Translations under genes and position numbers: made by a program
Shown: positions 29,751-38,007 of the stretch, one piece after another
Numbering within the stretch: the stretch's first letter is position 1
Layout of the letters: the number at the start of each line of letters is the position of its first letter
DNA from: Prasinococcaceae sp. CCMP 1430
Lineage: Eukaryota > Prasinodermophyta > Palmophyllophyceae > Prasinococcales > Prasinococcaceae
Reading direction: 5' to 3'
Assembly (NCBI GenBank): GCA_013416795.1
Contig: RQSC01001202.1
Location: forward strand, 26,762 to 68,059
Length of the DNA: 41,298 bases
Notes under the pieces: model-generated
Databases searched by the model: none
What the model was told of the DNA's origin: nothing
Seen by the model: only the letters and a program-made list of their open reading frames with translations

Positions 29751-30824
29751 TTACGGAGGAGCGACGCCATTGCCATCGCCGCGCGCGAGCTCTCGCCTCG
29801 AAGCTCGTGCGTGCGCCGATTGAGTGGTCCAGTGCGCTCGAGTGGATCGACGCTGGACTTCGCGCGAGCGCAGGCGCTGGTATATGCCAGGTAGTCCTAA
29901 AGTGAATCGCCACACGCGCACCGTTCTGTCGTCGCTCGCCGACGCCAGGCGCGAGCCGTCCGGGCTCCAGCGCACCGAGAAGACATTATACTCGTGTCCC
30001 TCGAGCTCGTGCACCACCTCGCCGGTGGACGCGTCCAACACGCGCACCGTCTGGTCCCCGCTCGCCAACGCCAGGCGCGAGCCGTCCGGGCTCCAGCACA
30101 CCGAGAGCACCAACTTGTTATGTCTCCTGAGCACGTGCACCGCCTTGCCGGTCGACGCGTCCCACACGCGCACCGTCAGGTCGTCGCTTGCCGACGCCAG
30201 GCGCGAGCCGTCCGGGCTCCAGCACACCGAGTTCACAGCATCCTCGTGTCCCTTGAGCAAAAACACCGCCTCGCCGGTCGACGCGTCCCACACGCGCACT
30301 GTCTTGTCGTCGCTCGCCGACGCCAGGCGCGAGCCGTCCGGGCTCCAGCGCGCACAGGCCACGCTATCCTCGTGTCCCTCGAGCACGTGCACCGTCTCGC
30401 CCGTCGACACGTCCCACACAGCCACCGTATCGTCGAAGCTCGCCGACGCCAGCCGCGAGCCGTCCGGGCTCCAGCACACCGACATCACCAAATCCTCGTG
30501 GTGTCCCTCGAGCACCTGCACAAACTCGCCGGTCGACGCGTCCCACACGCGCACCGTCAGGTCGTCGCTTGCCGACGCCAGGCGCGAGCCGTCCGGGCTC
30601 CAGCACACCGAGTTCACAGTATCATAGTGTCCCTCGATCATAAGCACCGCCTCGCCGGTCGACGCGTCCCACACGCGCACCGTCGTGTCATCGCTCGCCG
30701 ACGCCAGGCGCGAGCCGTCCGGGCTCCAGCACACCGAGTACACCGAGAACATGTGGTCCTCGAGCACCTGCACCGCCCCGACGGTCGGTGCGTCCCACAC
30801 GCACATGATGCGCGTGGAGTCCAT
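29751..30824 (-). CDS. WD40 propeller protein with seven nearly identical repeats
   Basis: A 357-residue frame from ATG 30824. Seven copies of a ~42-residue repeat, core SVCWSPDGSRLASASDD, each followed by TVRVWDASTGE-like and LEGHED-like strands; the N-terminal half-repeat (RIMCVWDAPTVGAVQVLEDH) would close the ring with the last one, giving a seven-bladed propeller. The last ~55 residues are basic and unlike WD40. No other domain is attached. The repeats are nearly identical also at DNA level (GGCGCGAGCCGTCCGGGCTC recurs on the plus strand), which means recent tandem amplification or homogenisation. The protein is probably a protein-binding scaffold; no specific partner can be named. Divergent from SBDS with 380 bp between. 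Confidence 0.85.
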   Translation of the reverse strand: MDSTRIMCVWDAPTVGAVQVLEDHMFSVYSVCWSPDGSRLASASDDTTVRVWDASTGEAVLMIEGHYDTVNSVCWSPDGSRLASASDDLTVRVWDASTGEFVQVLEGHHEDLVMSVCWSPDGSRLASASFDDTVAVWDVSTGETVHVLEGHEDSVACARWSPDGSRLASASDDKTVRVWDASTGEAVFLLKGHEDAVNSVCWSPDGSRLASASDDLTVRVWDASTGKAVHVLRRHNKLVLSVCWSPDGSRLALASGDQTVRVLDASTGEVVHELEGHEYNVFSVRWSPDGSRLASASDDRTVRVWRFTLGLPGIYQRLRSREVQRRSTRAHWTTQSAHARASRRELARGDGNGVAPP

Positions 30825-31204
30825 CGCCCGTCCTGGGCGGCCGCCCGCCGCGCGCGCAGTGGCGCCGCCGCCGCCGCCTAGCGCCTAGCCCCAGGCGAGC
30901 GGGGTAGGGGGGGGGGGGCAACCCCTCGCGGCAACCCCTCGCGGCGTCTTCGGGGCGCGCCGGGGCGGCAGGTCGGGCGCCCCTCGCCGCCTGGCCGCCG
31001 CCGCCTGGCGGCCACCGGCGCAGTTGCTCGTGCGCGGGGGAGCAAGACAGACAGACGGACGCACACACACAGACACACAGACACACAGACACACACACCG
31101 ACAACAGACACACAGAGAAGGCAACCCCCCCCCAAGCCTCCCCCCCCCTCCCCCCTCGCGCAGACAAACAAACGCACACAACACAAGACAAGGGAAACAC
31201 ACAA
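30825..31204. promoter_or_regulatory. Shared upstream region of the WD40 gene and SBDS
   Basis: A 380-bp head-to-head intergenic region. It has a G10 run at about 30908-30918, a repeated GGGCAACCCCTCGCGGC unit, and an ACACAGAC-rich leader directly before the SBDS ATG. No CWGTACGTCAAAM motif was found here. Confidence 0.45.
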
Positions 31205-32299
31205 ATGTCGCTCTTCCAGCCCGTCGGGCAGAAGCGCCTCACCAACGTCGCGGTGGTGCGCCTCAAGCGCGGCGGCTCGCGCTTCGAGGTGGCGTGCTAC
31301 AAGAACAAGTGCCTCGAGTGGCGCGCGGGCGTGGAGAAGGACCTCGACGAGGTGCTGCAGACCACGCAGGTGTACGAGAACGTGTCCAAGGGGCTGTTCG
31401 CGAAGCCCAAGAACCTGCGCAAGGCCTTCGGCACCGAGGACATGGAGGCCATCTGCACGCAGATCCTCACCCGGGGCGAGCTGCAGGTGAGCGACAAGGA
31501 GCGCGCCAAGCGCTACGACGAGCTCTTCCACGAGGTCGCCACGACGATCGTGGAGAAGTGCGTCAACCCCGAGTCGGGCCGGCCGTACCCCGCGGGCGTC
31601 ATCGAGCGCGCCATGCGCGACGCGCACTTCAACGTGGACCCCAACAGGAGCGCCAAGCAGCAGGCGATGGAGCTCGTGCCCCGGCTCGCCGAGCGCATCC
31701 CGCTCGCGCGCGCGCCCATGCGCCTGCGGCTGGTCGCGCCGGCGGGCTGCGAGGCGGCCGGCTTCGAGGCGGCGTGCAGGGCGCTCGGCGCCGAGGCGGG
31801 CAAGCAAGCGACGGTGGAGAGCGCGGAGGGCGGGCCCGAGGGCGTCGCCGTCGTGCTCAGGTGCGACCCCAGCGTGTTCGCCGAGGCGGACAGGCTGTGC
31901 AGGTCGCTCGAGGGCGGGCAGGGGCGCGTGGAGGTCGTCGACCTCGCCGTGCACGAGGGCGGGGCGGACTCGATGGGGCTGCGGGCGGCCAAGGCCGACG
32001 ACGGCCTGGCGGCGGCGCTGTCGGAGAAGCTCGCGGTGGGCGGCGGGGGCGCGGGGGCCGGGAACGGCAACGGCGGTCAAACGGCGCCCCCGAGGGCGCG
32101 GCCGGCGCTCTCGTGCGTGGCGTGCCGCGCGACGTTCGCGACGCGCGAGGAGCACCGCGAGCACTTCCGCTGCGACTGGCACCGCGCGAACCTCAAGCGC
32201 AAGCAGGCCAAGCAGCCGCCGCTCAGCCGCGAGGAGCACGAGGCCGAGGCGCTCATGGCCGGCGACGAGCTGGACGACTTCGACAAGGAGTTCTTGTAG
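31205..32299 (+). CDS. SBDS: SBDS ribosome maturation factor with C-terminal C2H2 zinc finger
   Basis: A single exon of 364 residues. The N-terminal FYSH domain has MSLFQPVGQKRLTNVAVVRL, GGSRFEVACYKNKCLEWR and VYENVSKG, then DMEAICTQILTRGELQVSDK, the central helical domain with FHEVATTIVEKCVNPESGRP, and the third domain with RIPLARAPMRLRLV. Human SBDS is 250 residues; here a ~110-residue tail carries a U1-type finger C-x2-C-x12-H-x5-H (SCVACRATFATREEHREHF) followed by a basic RANLKRKQAK stretch. Zinc-finger tails on SBDS are known from plants and trypanosomatids. Known role: with EFL1 it releases eIF6 from the 60S subunit in the cytoplasm; the finger probably adds RNA contact (inference). Confidence 0.94.
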   Translation: MSLFQPVGQKRLTNVAVVRLKRGGSRFEVACYKNKCLEWRAGVEKDLDEVLQTTQVYENVSKGLFAKPKNLRKAFGTEDMEAICTQILTRGELQVSDKERAKRYDELFHEVATTIVEKCVNPESGRPYPAGVIERAMRDAHFNVDPNRSAKQQAMELVPRLAERIPLARAPMRLRLVAPAGCEAAGFEAACRALGAEAGKQATVESAEGGPEGVAVVLRCDPSVFAEADRLCRSLEGGQGRVEVVDLAVHEGGADSMGLRAAKADDGLAAALSEKLAVGGGGAGAGNGNGGQTAPPRARPALSCVACRATFATREEHREHFRCDWHRANLKRKQAKQPPLSREEHEAEALMAGDELDDFDKEFL

Positions 32300-32412
32300 C
32301 TCTGTACAGTAGTAGTATACGTAAGAAGAAGTGTATCGCACCCATCCATCGGTGTCACACCGTCCACCCCCACCCACACACAGACGCATGCACACAGACG
32401 CACGCACACAGA

Positions 32413-32464
<52 letters not shown>

Positions 32465-33115
32465 GTCTACACACTGACGCATGCGCACACACGCACACAC
32501 GGCGCACAGACATGCGCGCGCGCACACGTCATACCCAGCGTAAGAAGCTTCTCCTGCACTGTGGCTGCAACATGTGCGACGTACTGTCCGTGCTTAGCGC
32601 CTGGCGCCTCCGAGCGCAGTACGTCAAAACGACACAGAGTACTGCACTGCCTCCGAGGTGGGGCCAGCGCGGTGTGGGGCGGCCGCAGTTGCGGTCAGGG
32701 TTTCCAGTTTTGATACGCGATTCGCACGCGAACGAAACGCATGCGTTTCGAGGTCGCCCCGCGGGGGAAACGCCGGAAAGCCGCGCGGGTCGAACGGGGC
32801 GCCGAAGCGCGCTCCGCGATACGCGGCGCGCATCAATCCGTGGGCATCTGGCCGCGGAGTCGCGCCACGAAATGCGCGGAAATTCCGCGAAATGCGCGCG
32901 CCGGGTGTCGCGCGCGCGCCGGGGCGGGGGGGTGCCACACGCAGCAGAGCCCACGCACGCCCAGCACACGGACCACGCACACACTCGCGTCGTCTCCATC
33001 GACGACGGCGATGGGCGCGAAGGGGAGGCGGCCGTAGCGCTTTGAAAGCGCGGGGAAAGAAGAAGAAAAATCCCAGGGGAAAGAAGAAGAGCCCCCCCAG
33101 AAGCGAGCAAGCAAG
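32300..33115. promoter_or_regulatory. SBDS 3' flank, (ACGC)n microsatellite and upstream region of the glycosyltransferase
   Basis: It contains an (ACGC)n-type microsatellite at about 32384-32464, and the motif CAGTACGTCAAAAC at 32617-32630 plus an opposite-facing CGACGTACTG at about 32578. The segment 32690-33060 shows no gene that I can recognise. The next gene starts at 33116. Confidence 0.4.
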
Positions 33116-36100
33116 ATGGCGCCGACGCCACCGCCAACGGCGCCGACGGCGGCGCGGCTTCCGCGCGCGGCCGCGCCTTCCTACCCCCCTCCTCCGCGCC
33201 CCAAGAAGAAGCAGCAGCAGAAGAAGAAGGCATACACGACGACGGCACACGCCGCCTCCTCCGCCGCCCGCCGCGCGCTCGTCGCCCTGGCGGCGGTCGT
33301 CCCATGCCTGGCGCCGATGCTGCTGCTGCTGCTGCTGCTCGCGCGCAGCAGCGGCAGCAGCAGCAGCAACAGCACCACCCCCGACGCTCCGCCGCACACC
33401 TCCTCGCTCCTCCCCCCTTTCCAGGAGCCCTTCTTCCTCTTCCCCACCACCACCACCGCCTCATCATCATCATCATCGTCATCATCATCGTCATCAGAAC
33501 AAGACAACAAACACAACAACAAGGACCACCACCTCAAATCCTTCGCCACCATTCTCGCACAGCCCGCCGACGTCACGATCGTCACCGCGCTCGCGGACTC
33601 TCGAACAGCAGCGCGCTTCGGGCGCGGCATGGCGCGCAACATGGCGAGGATCGACCCGCGCGGCCTGCACATACGCCACGCCCTGGTGGGCCTTGACAAA
33701 CAAGGCGCGTCGTCCGCCGCCATCATGGCCGCGCACGTGCGCGCAGAAGTTGGCGCCTCTCCTCCGGAGGAGTACGAGGCGCTCATAGCGGCTTCGAGCA
33801 ACACACGACAACTTCGCCCCCTCGCCGCGGCGCGCGACGTCATCTCCGCCTCAAAACGCTCGGCGTTCTTCGCGCTGTGGGAGCTCGAGGACCGCAAGCC
33901 CCCCAGAAACCTCGCCGACAAGGTGGCCTACGCGCGACAAGGCTCTCACGGGCTGGTCGCCTCTCCCATCCGCCGCTTCGTGCCGGCGGAGGAGGAGGCG
34001 CTGCTCAAAGACGGCAGGTCGAGCTGGCGCGCCGCCGCGCTCGGCGGCGAGCTCGACCACGCCGCGTACGAAGACTACGTGCCGCTGTCCGACCTCTTCA
34101 GCTACGACGCCCGCACGGGCGCCATCGACGGCATGTCGGGCGTGCTTGAGGCCGGCGCGCTCTTCTCGCGCGAGGCGTACGGCGCCGCGGGGGGGCTGGC
34201 GGGGACGTCGGCGCTCGCCGACCAGTGCATGTTCGCCGCGATGGCCTACCGCAACGTGAGCGTCGGCTTCACCGCGCGCACCGTCGAGCACAGGGCCGTC
34301 TTCCGCGCGGCGCCCTCCGCGGCGCCGCGCCCGCAGCTGGACGTCATGCGCGACCGCAGCGAGTGCGCCGTCGCCCCCGAGGAGTTCGAGGCTCGGGGGG
34401 TCTTCAGCAACGCCGCGTCTCGGGCGCCTCGGGCGCCTCGAGCGCACCCGCGCGTGGCGCTCTTCCACGAGATGCTGCCGCGCGACGACCAGGGCGGCAG
34501 CATCCGCCTGCGCGCGCTCGCGGACGGCCTCCTCGCCAACGGCTACGCCGTGGACGTCTTCGTGCGGGAGCCCCTGCCGCGGCTGACGCCCGGCGGCGAG
34601 CGGCCGACGCGGGCCGCGGTCGACCTCACCTACGGCGCGATGCGCGTGTTCTCCGACGAGCCGTCGCTGCGCGGCTACCTGCCGGTGCTCGGCGGCGCGT
34701 ACGACGTGCTCATCAGCTCGCTGTGGTTCTGGAGGGACTTCGCCGTGTCGGAGGTGCAGCCCATCCCGCCGCTGGTGCAGCGCGCGCTCAACGCCGACGG
34801 GAGGATCCCACACATCGTCGTCACCGACGACATCCACTACGAGCGCTGCAGGTCCACCGAGGCGGACAAGAGCCTGTGGCGCCGCGTCAGGCCCGTCGAG
34901 CGCGACATATGGGCGAGCGCCGAGTACACCAAGGTGTTCGTCTCCGAGCAGGACATGCGGCGCGCCGCCGCGGAGGCCGGGCTCGCCCCGGCGCAGGCCG
35001 CCCGCACGATGACCTTCCTGCCGTACATGCTCAGGCCCGAGCGCCTCCCCAGGAGCCTGCCGCGCTCGGGCGCGTCCAACGTGGTGTTCTTCGGGAGCGC
35101 CCACCCCGCCAACGTGCAGGCGCTCGAGGCGCTCGTATCGATGGCCAACGCGAACGCGCAGGGTGCGGCAGCGCGCGACGTGCGCCCGCGCGCGACGTGC
35201 GGCAGCGCGCGACGTGCGCCCGCGCGCGACGTGACGCCGCCGGCGCGCGCGCCGGGCGCGCAACCCGGCGCCGCAGCGGGTGTCGCCAGCGACCGCCCCG
35301 TGGCGCTGCACATCGTGGGTGACGACCGATGGGCGGACATCGTCGACGGGTTGAGGGACGCCCAGTCTCTGACCGACGCCGTCGACGCGCGCGTGGTCGG
35401 CTTCGTGGACGACCTGGACGCCTTCCTCTCGACGATGGACATCGCCATGCTGCCCGTCGTGGTCGGCGGCACGGGCATCAGCTCGAAGATCTTCAAGTGC
35501 ATCGAGGCGCGCGGCGGCGCGGCCGCGGCCGAGGAGCTGGTCGCCGACGCGCGCGCGGCCGGGGTGCAGCTGAACGCCATCACGTACACGGCGGCGGCGA
35601 ACGCGCTGGCGGCGGAGCGCGCGTCGCCCGCCGCGCTGTGGGAGGCCATGGTTTTGGAGGCGAGTTCGGGGGGGCTGGAGGTCGACGGGTACGCGCTGGT
35701 GGCGTTCGCCGCCGCGAGCCTCAAGGCGCGCGAGTACGACTTTTTGGTTTCGCTCCACGACGGCGAGCTCATCGTCTCAAAAAGCGGCGGGTCACCCGCG
35801 CCTTTTCTCCTGCCCGACGCGCCCGCGTCGCTGTACGCCGCGCACCCGGAGCTGGGGACCATGGTGGTGCAGGCGCTCGGCCGGCGAAAGAGGGGCGCCG
35901 ACGCTTTGAAGGCCTTCGAGGCGACCAGCGCGAAGGACGCGCAGGCGTTCGCGACGCTCATCACCGCGCTGGGGCGCTCGGGCATGGCCGCGGAGGCGCT
36001 CGCGCAGCTCGACCGCATGCGCGCCGCCGGCGTGAGGGCGCGCGGTCCGCTGGCGTACAACGCCGCCATGGACGCGTGCGCGCGCCTCGCCGAGTCGTCG

Positions 36101-37228
36101 CCGAGCGCCCACGTGCGCGAGGACGCCCTGGGGCTCCTGGAGCGCGCGGCCACCATGATGGAGGAGGACGACACGCGCCCCGACGCCATCACGTACAACA
36201 CGGCCATGCGCGCGTGCGTGGCCGCCGGCGCCGCCGCGCGCGTCTTCCCGCTGCTCGACCGCATGTACGACGCGCGCGTGCGTCGCGACATCACCACCTA
36301 CCTGCAGGTGCTGGCGGCGTGCCGCGCCGAGCGCCAGATCGACTACGCCATCCGGCTGGTGGCCGGCATGGAGGCCGACGGCGTGAAGCCCACCCACTGG
36401 GTGTACGACCTGCTCATGCGCGTGTGCTACCCCGAGAGGGCCGACGCGGTGTGCGACGCCTACGAGCGGATGCGCGAGGGGCGGCTGCTGGAGGAGCGCT
36501 TCAGGGTTTTGGACGGCGAGAGGACGCCGTTTGGGATGCCGACGGCGACGCTCGCCGTTCTGGCGTATGGGGATAGAAGCGACTGGAGGGGGGTGCTGCG
36601 GGTGATGCGCGACGTGCGCTCCTTCGGCCACGCGCCGGACGAGTACCTGTGCAACGCCGCCGTTTTGAGCTTTGGGAAGTGCAAGCAGGTGGACCTCGCG
36701 CTCAATACGCTGCACGCCATGCGGGGCGCCAATTATCTGGGCGGCGTTGGGGGCGGCGGGGGCGGCTTTGGCGGGGATGGCAGCAGCAGCGGGGACACGG
36801 CATTTGGGGCGCGTGTCGTCCCCCCCGAGGGCAGCTGCGCGCCCGGCGGGCGCGCGGGCGTGGGCGCGGGCGGCGTGCACGCCTTCGCGCGCGTGCCGCC
36901 CTCCATGCGCGGCCAGCCGCCCGCGCGCGCGCCGGCGGCGACGGTGGTGTCGTACACGGCGGCCATCGCGTCGTGCGCCAAGAACGGCCGCATGGCGGAC
37001 GCGCTGGCGCTGCTGGAGGCCATGGAGCGCGAGGGCGTGGAGCCCAACGCCAAGACGTACTCGACGCTCGTCCAGCAGGCCGCCGAGGAGGGCGACGTGG
37101 AGGCCGCGCTGGGCGCGCTGGTGCGCATGCGGCGCGCGGGCGTCGAGGTGGACGAGGTCGCGCGCGGAATGCTGCTCGACGCCTTCAACGGACCCGGGGA
37201 TATGGCTAGGATGCTGCAGGCGCTCTAA
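33116..37228 (+). CDS. Chimeric ORF: bimodular GT2/GT4 glycosyltransferase (33116-35506) joined in frame to a PPR protein (35507-37228)
   Basis: A 1,370-codon frame. The N-terminus is a type II membrane anchor: basic PKKKQQQKKK stretch, hydrophobic LVALAAVVPCLAPMLLLLLL, then a Ser tract. Next is a GT2-like module (DVTIVTALADSRTAARFGRG; VLEAGALFSREAYGAAGGLA; CMFAAMAYRNVSVGFTART) and a GT4 module (PRVALFHEMLPRDDQGGSIR; VFFGSAHPANVQALEALV; TMDIAMLPVVVGGTG; SSKIFKCIE). At 35506/35507 the GT4 domain stops in mid-fold and the frame goes on as PPR sequence with no linker. The first module pair would act in Golgi glycan assembly; PPR proteins usually bind organelle RNA, so a fused protein makes little functional sense. 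The missing GT4 end is at 29451-29702. I regard the fusion as a rearrangement or misassembly until transcripts show otherwise. Confidence 0.8.
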   Translation: MAPTPPPTAPTAARLPRAAAPSYPPPPRPKKKQQQKKKAYTTTAHAASSAARRALVALAAVVPCLAPMLLLLLLLARSSGSSSSNSTTPDAPPHTSSLLPPFQEPFFLFPTTTTASSSSSSSSSSSSEQDNKHNNKDHHLKSFATILAQPADVTIVTALADSRTAARFGRGMARNMARIDPRGLHIRHALVGLDKQGASSAAIMAAHVRAEVGASPPEEYEALIAASSNTRQLRPLAAARDVISASKRSAFFALWELEDRKPPRNLADKVAYARQGSHGLVASPIRRFVPAEEEALLKDGRSSWRAAALGGELDHAAYEDYVPLSDLFSYDARTGAIDGMSGVLEAGALFSREAYGAAGGLAGTSALADQCMFAAMAYRNVSVGFTARTVEHRAVFRAAPSAAPRPQLDVMRDRSECAVAPEEFEARGVFSNAASRAPRAPRAHPRVALFHEMLPRDDQGGSIRLRALADGLLANGYAVDVFVREPLPRLTPGGERPTRAAVDLTYGAMRVFSDEPSLRGYLPVLGGAYDVLISSLWFWRDFAVSEVQPIPPLVQRALNADGRIPHIVVTDDIHYERCRSTEADKSLWRRVRPVERDIWASAEYTKVFVSEQDMRRAAAEAGLAPAQAARTMTFLPYMLRPERLPRSLPRSGASNVVFFGSAHPANVQALEALVSMANANAQGAAARDVRPRATCGSARRAPARDVTPPARAPGAQPGAAAGVASDRPVALHIVGDDRWADIVDGLRDAQSLTDAVDARVVGFVDDLDAFLSTMDIAMLPVVVGGTGISSKIFKCIEARGGAAAAEELVADARAAGVQLNAITYTAAANALAAERASPAALWEAMVLEASSGGLEVDGYALVAFAAASLKAREYDFLVSLHDGELIVSKSGGSPAPFLLPDAPASLYAAHPELGTMVVQALGRRKRGADALKAFEATSAKDAQAFATLITALGRSGMAAEALAQLDRMRAAGVRARGPLAYNAAMDACARLAESSPSAHVREDALGLLERAATMMEEDDTRPDAITYNTAMRACVAAGAAARVFPLLDRMYDARVRRDITTYLQVLAACRAERQIDYAIRLVAGMEADGVKPTHWVYDLLMRVCYPERADAVCDAYERMREGRLLEERFRVLDGERTPFGMPTATLAVLAYGDRSDWRGVLRVMRDVRSFGHAPDEYLCNAAVLSFGKCKQVDLALNTLHAMRGANYLGGVGGGGGGFGGDGSSSGDTAFGARVVPPEGSCAPGGRAGVGAGGVHAFARVPPSMRGQPPARAPAATVVSYTAAIASCAKNGRMADALALLEAMEREGVEPNAKTYSTLVQQAAEEGDVEAALGALVRMRRAGVEVDEVARGMLLDAFNGPGDMARMLQAL
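35164..35231 (+). repeat. 34-bp tandem duplication inside the glycosyltransferase coding sequence
   Basis: Two perfect copies, 35164-35197 and 35198-35231, starting TGCGGCAGCGCGCGACG. Because 34 is not a multiple of three, the copies are read in different frames, giving unrelated peptides (GAAARDVRPRAT and GSARRAPARDV). The stretch sits in a loop between conserved strands (before VALHIVGDDRW). Confidence 0.9.
35507..37228 (+). other. PPR-repeat portion of the chimeric ORF, N-terminally truncated
   Basis: About ten 35-residue helical hairpins of P type, for example GVQLNAITYTAAANALA, AQAFATLITALGRSGMAAEA, RPDAITYNTAMRACVAAGAA, GVKPTHWVYDLLMRVC, HAPDEYLCNAAVLSFGKCKQ, VVSYTAAIASCAKNGRMADA and VEPNAKTYSTLVQQAAEEGD. 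A Gly-rich insert separates repeats near 36740-36860. The sequence begins inside a repeat, so the natural start and any organelle transit peptide are missing. PPR proteins bind single-stranded organelle RNA for processing, editing or translation. Confidence 0.85.
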
Positions 37229-37407
37229 TGACCGGTGTGTTTGGGAGGGAGGAAGCTTTCTGCGTTGTTGTTGGGGAGGTGGGAGCTTGTTGTTGGCGGT
37301 GTAATACTGATTGTTGGCGCGCGTCGAGATGCGCGCGTCGCAGAGCTGTCCGGAGGCGGAGCACGTTGTGCCGTTTGATGGGTTGTGTGTGGTGTGTGGT
37401 GTGTGGT

Positions 37408-37724
37408 GGGTGCTCGTGCCGTTGCGGTGAGTGCAATGCAACGCACAAGCGTGTGGTGGCGACCGGCAAGCCGGACATGTGCCACGCACCCCGTCCAAAA
37501 ATGGTTTGATAAGTTAGGGACCCATTAGGGCCCCGAATCACTATCAAATGATTCAGAACAGATACTGTCACGGCCAGGCAGCGGAGAGTCGTGTCAGTCG
37601 GTGCTGACTCAGACCTCTACCATGCCGGCAGCGCGATCCGGAGGCGCGCAGCGATCTCACGCCACGCACCTACACAAGATCATAGCGATTAAGCCGATCG
37701 AGTTGGCATGATTGGCGCCGCTAA
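37408..37724 (+). repeat. 317-bp duplicated intergenic block, copy B
   Basis: The second copy of 27821-28137, 9.6 kb away, same orientation, differing by one base by eye. It lies 179 bp after the PPR stop. It is followed by an integrase-like fragment and then by the deleted ankyrin copy. Confidence 0.9.
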
Positions 37725-37750
37725 TGACGGATCCAGACCGGTGAGATCGC

Positions 37751-37890
37751 CTCGACGTTGTCTGGGACGATCCCTACAAGGTCCTGGCAGCGGGGGAATC
37801 GGGCAACCACGTCACCCTGCAAGGGCCCGGTGGTCGCAGGCGCAAGCTCAATGTGGACCAGCTTCGCAAGCATCGGGGGCACGCGGGCTC
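37751..37890 (+). mobile_element. Possible remnant of a retroelement integrase C-terminus
   Basis: After a TGA near 37741 the frame reads VVWDDPYKVLAAGESGNHV, then TLQGPGGRRRKLNVDQLRKH. The order (W-x2-P-Y-K-V-L, variable strand, then R-x-x-x-N-V-D-x-L-R) resembles the small C-terminal domain of Ty3/gypsy-type integrases, where a GPYKVL-like strand is followed by HVSxLKPY-like. It is about 45 residues long, with no catalytic core nearby. Only copy B of the duplicated block has it. Low to moderate confidence. Confidence 0.4.
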
Positions 37891-38007
37891 AGGGCGGGCA
37901 GCGATGAGGAGTGAGCGACGGCGGCGGGTGGCGGCGCGCGGCCGGGCGGCGCAGTATACAGCTCCGCCTGCAATGTGCCAGCAGCGCATTTTTTTGCGCG
38001 CGTGCGT

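Noticed and set aside
29930-30760. Regular ~126-bp repeats on the plus strand, at first sight a minisatellite or CRISPR-like array
   Set aside because: Read on the minus strand the units are WD40 repeats in one open frame; the period equals one blade and no short spacers exist.
33851-35758. 635-codon antisense frame opposite the glycosyltransferase
   Set aside because: Composition is Arg/His/Ala noise; the plus-strand frame has clear GT2/GT4 motifs.
27821-37724. The 317-bp pair as the two LTRs of one retrotransposon
   Set aside because: The 9.3 kb between them holds cellular genes (ankyrin, WD40, SBDS, glycosyltransferase/PPR) and no gag or polymerase; the only integrase-like piece is outside the pair, and the ends lack TG...CA.
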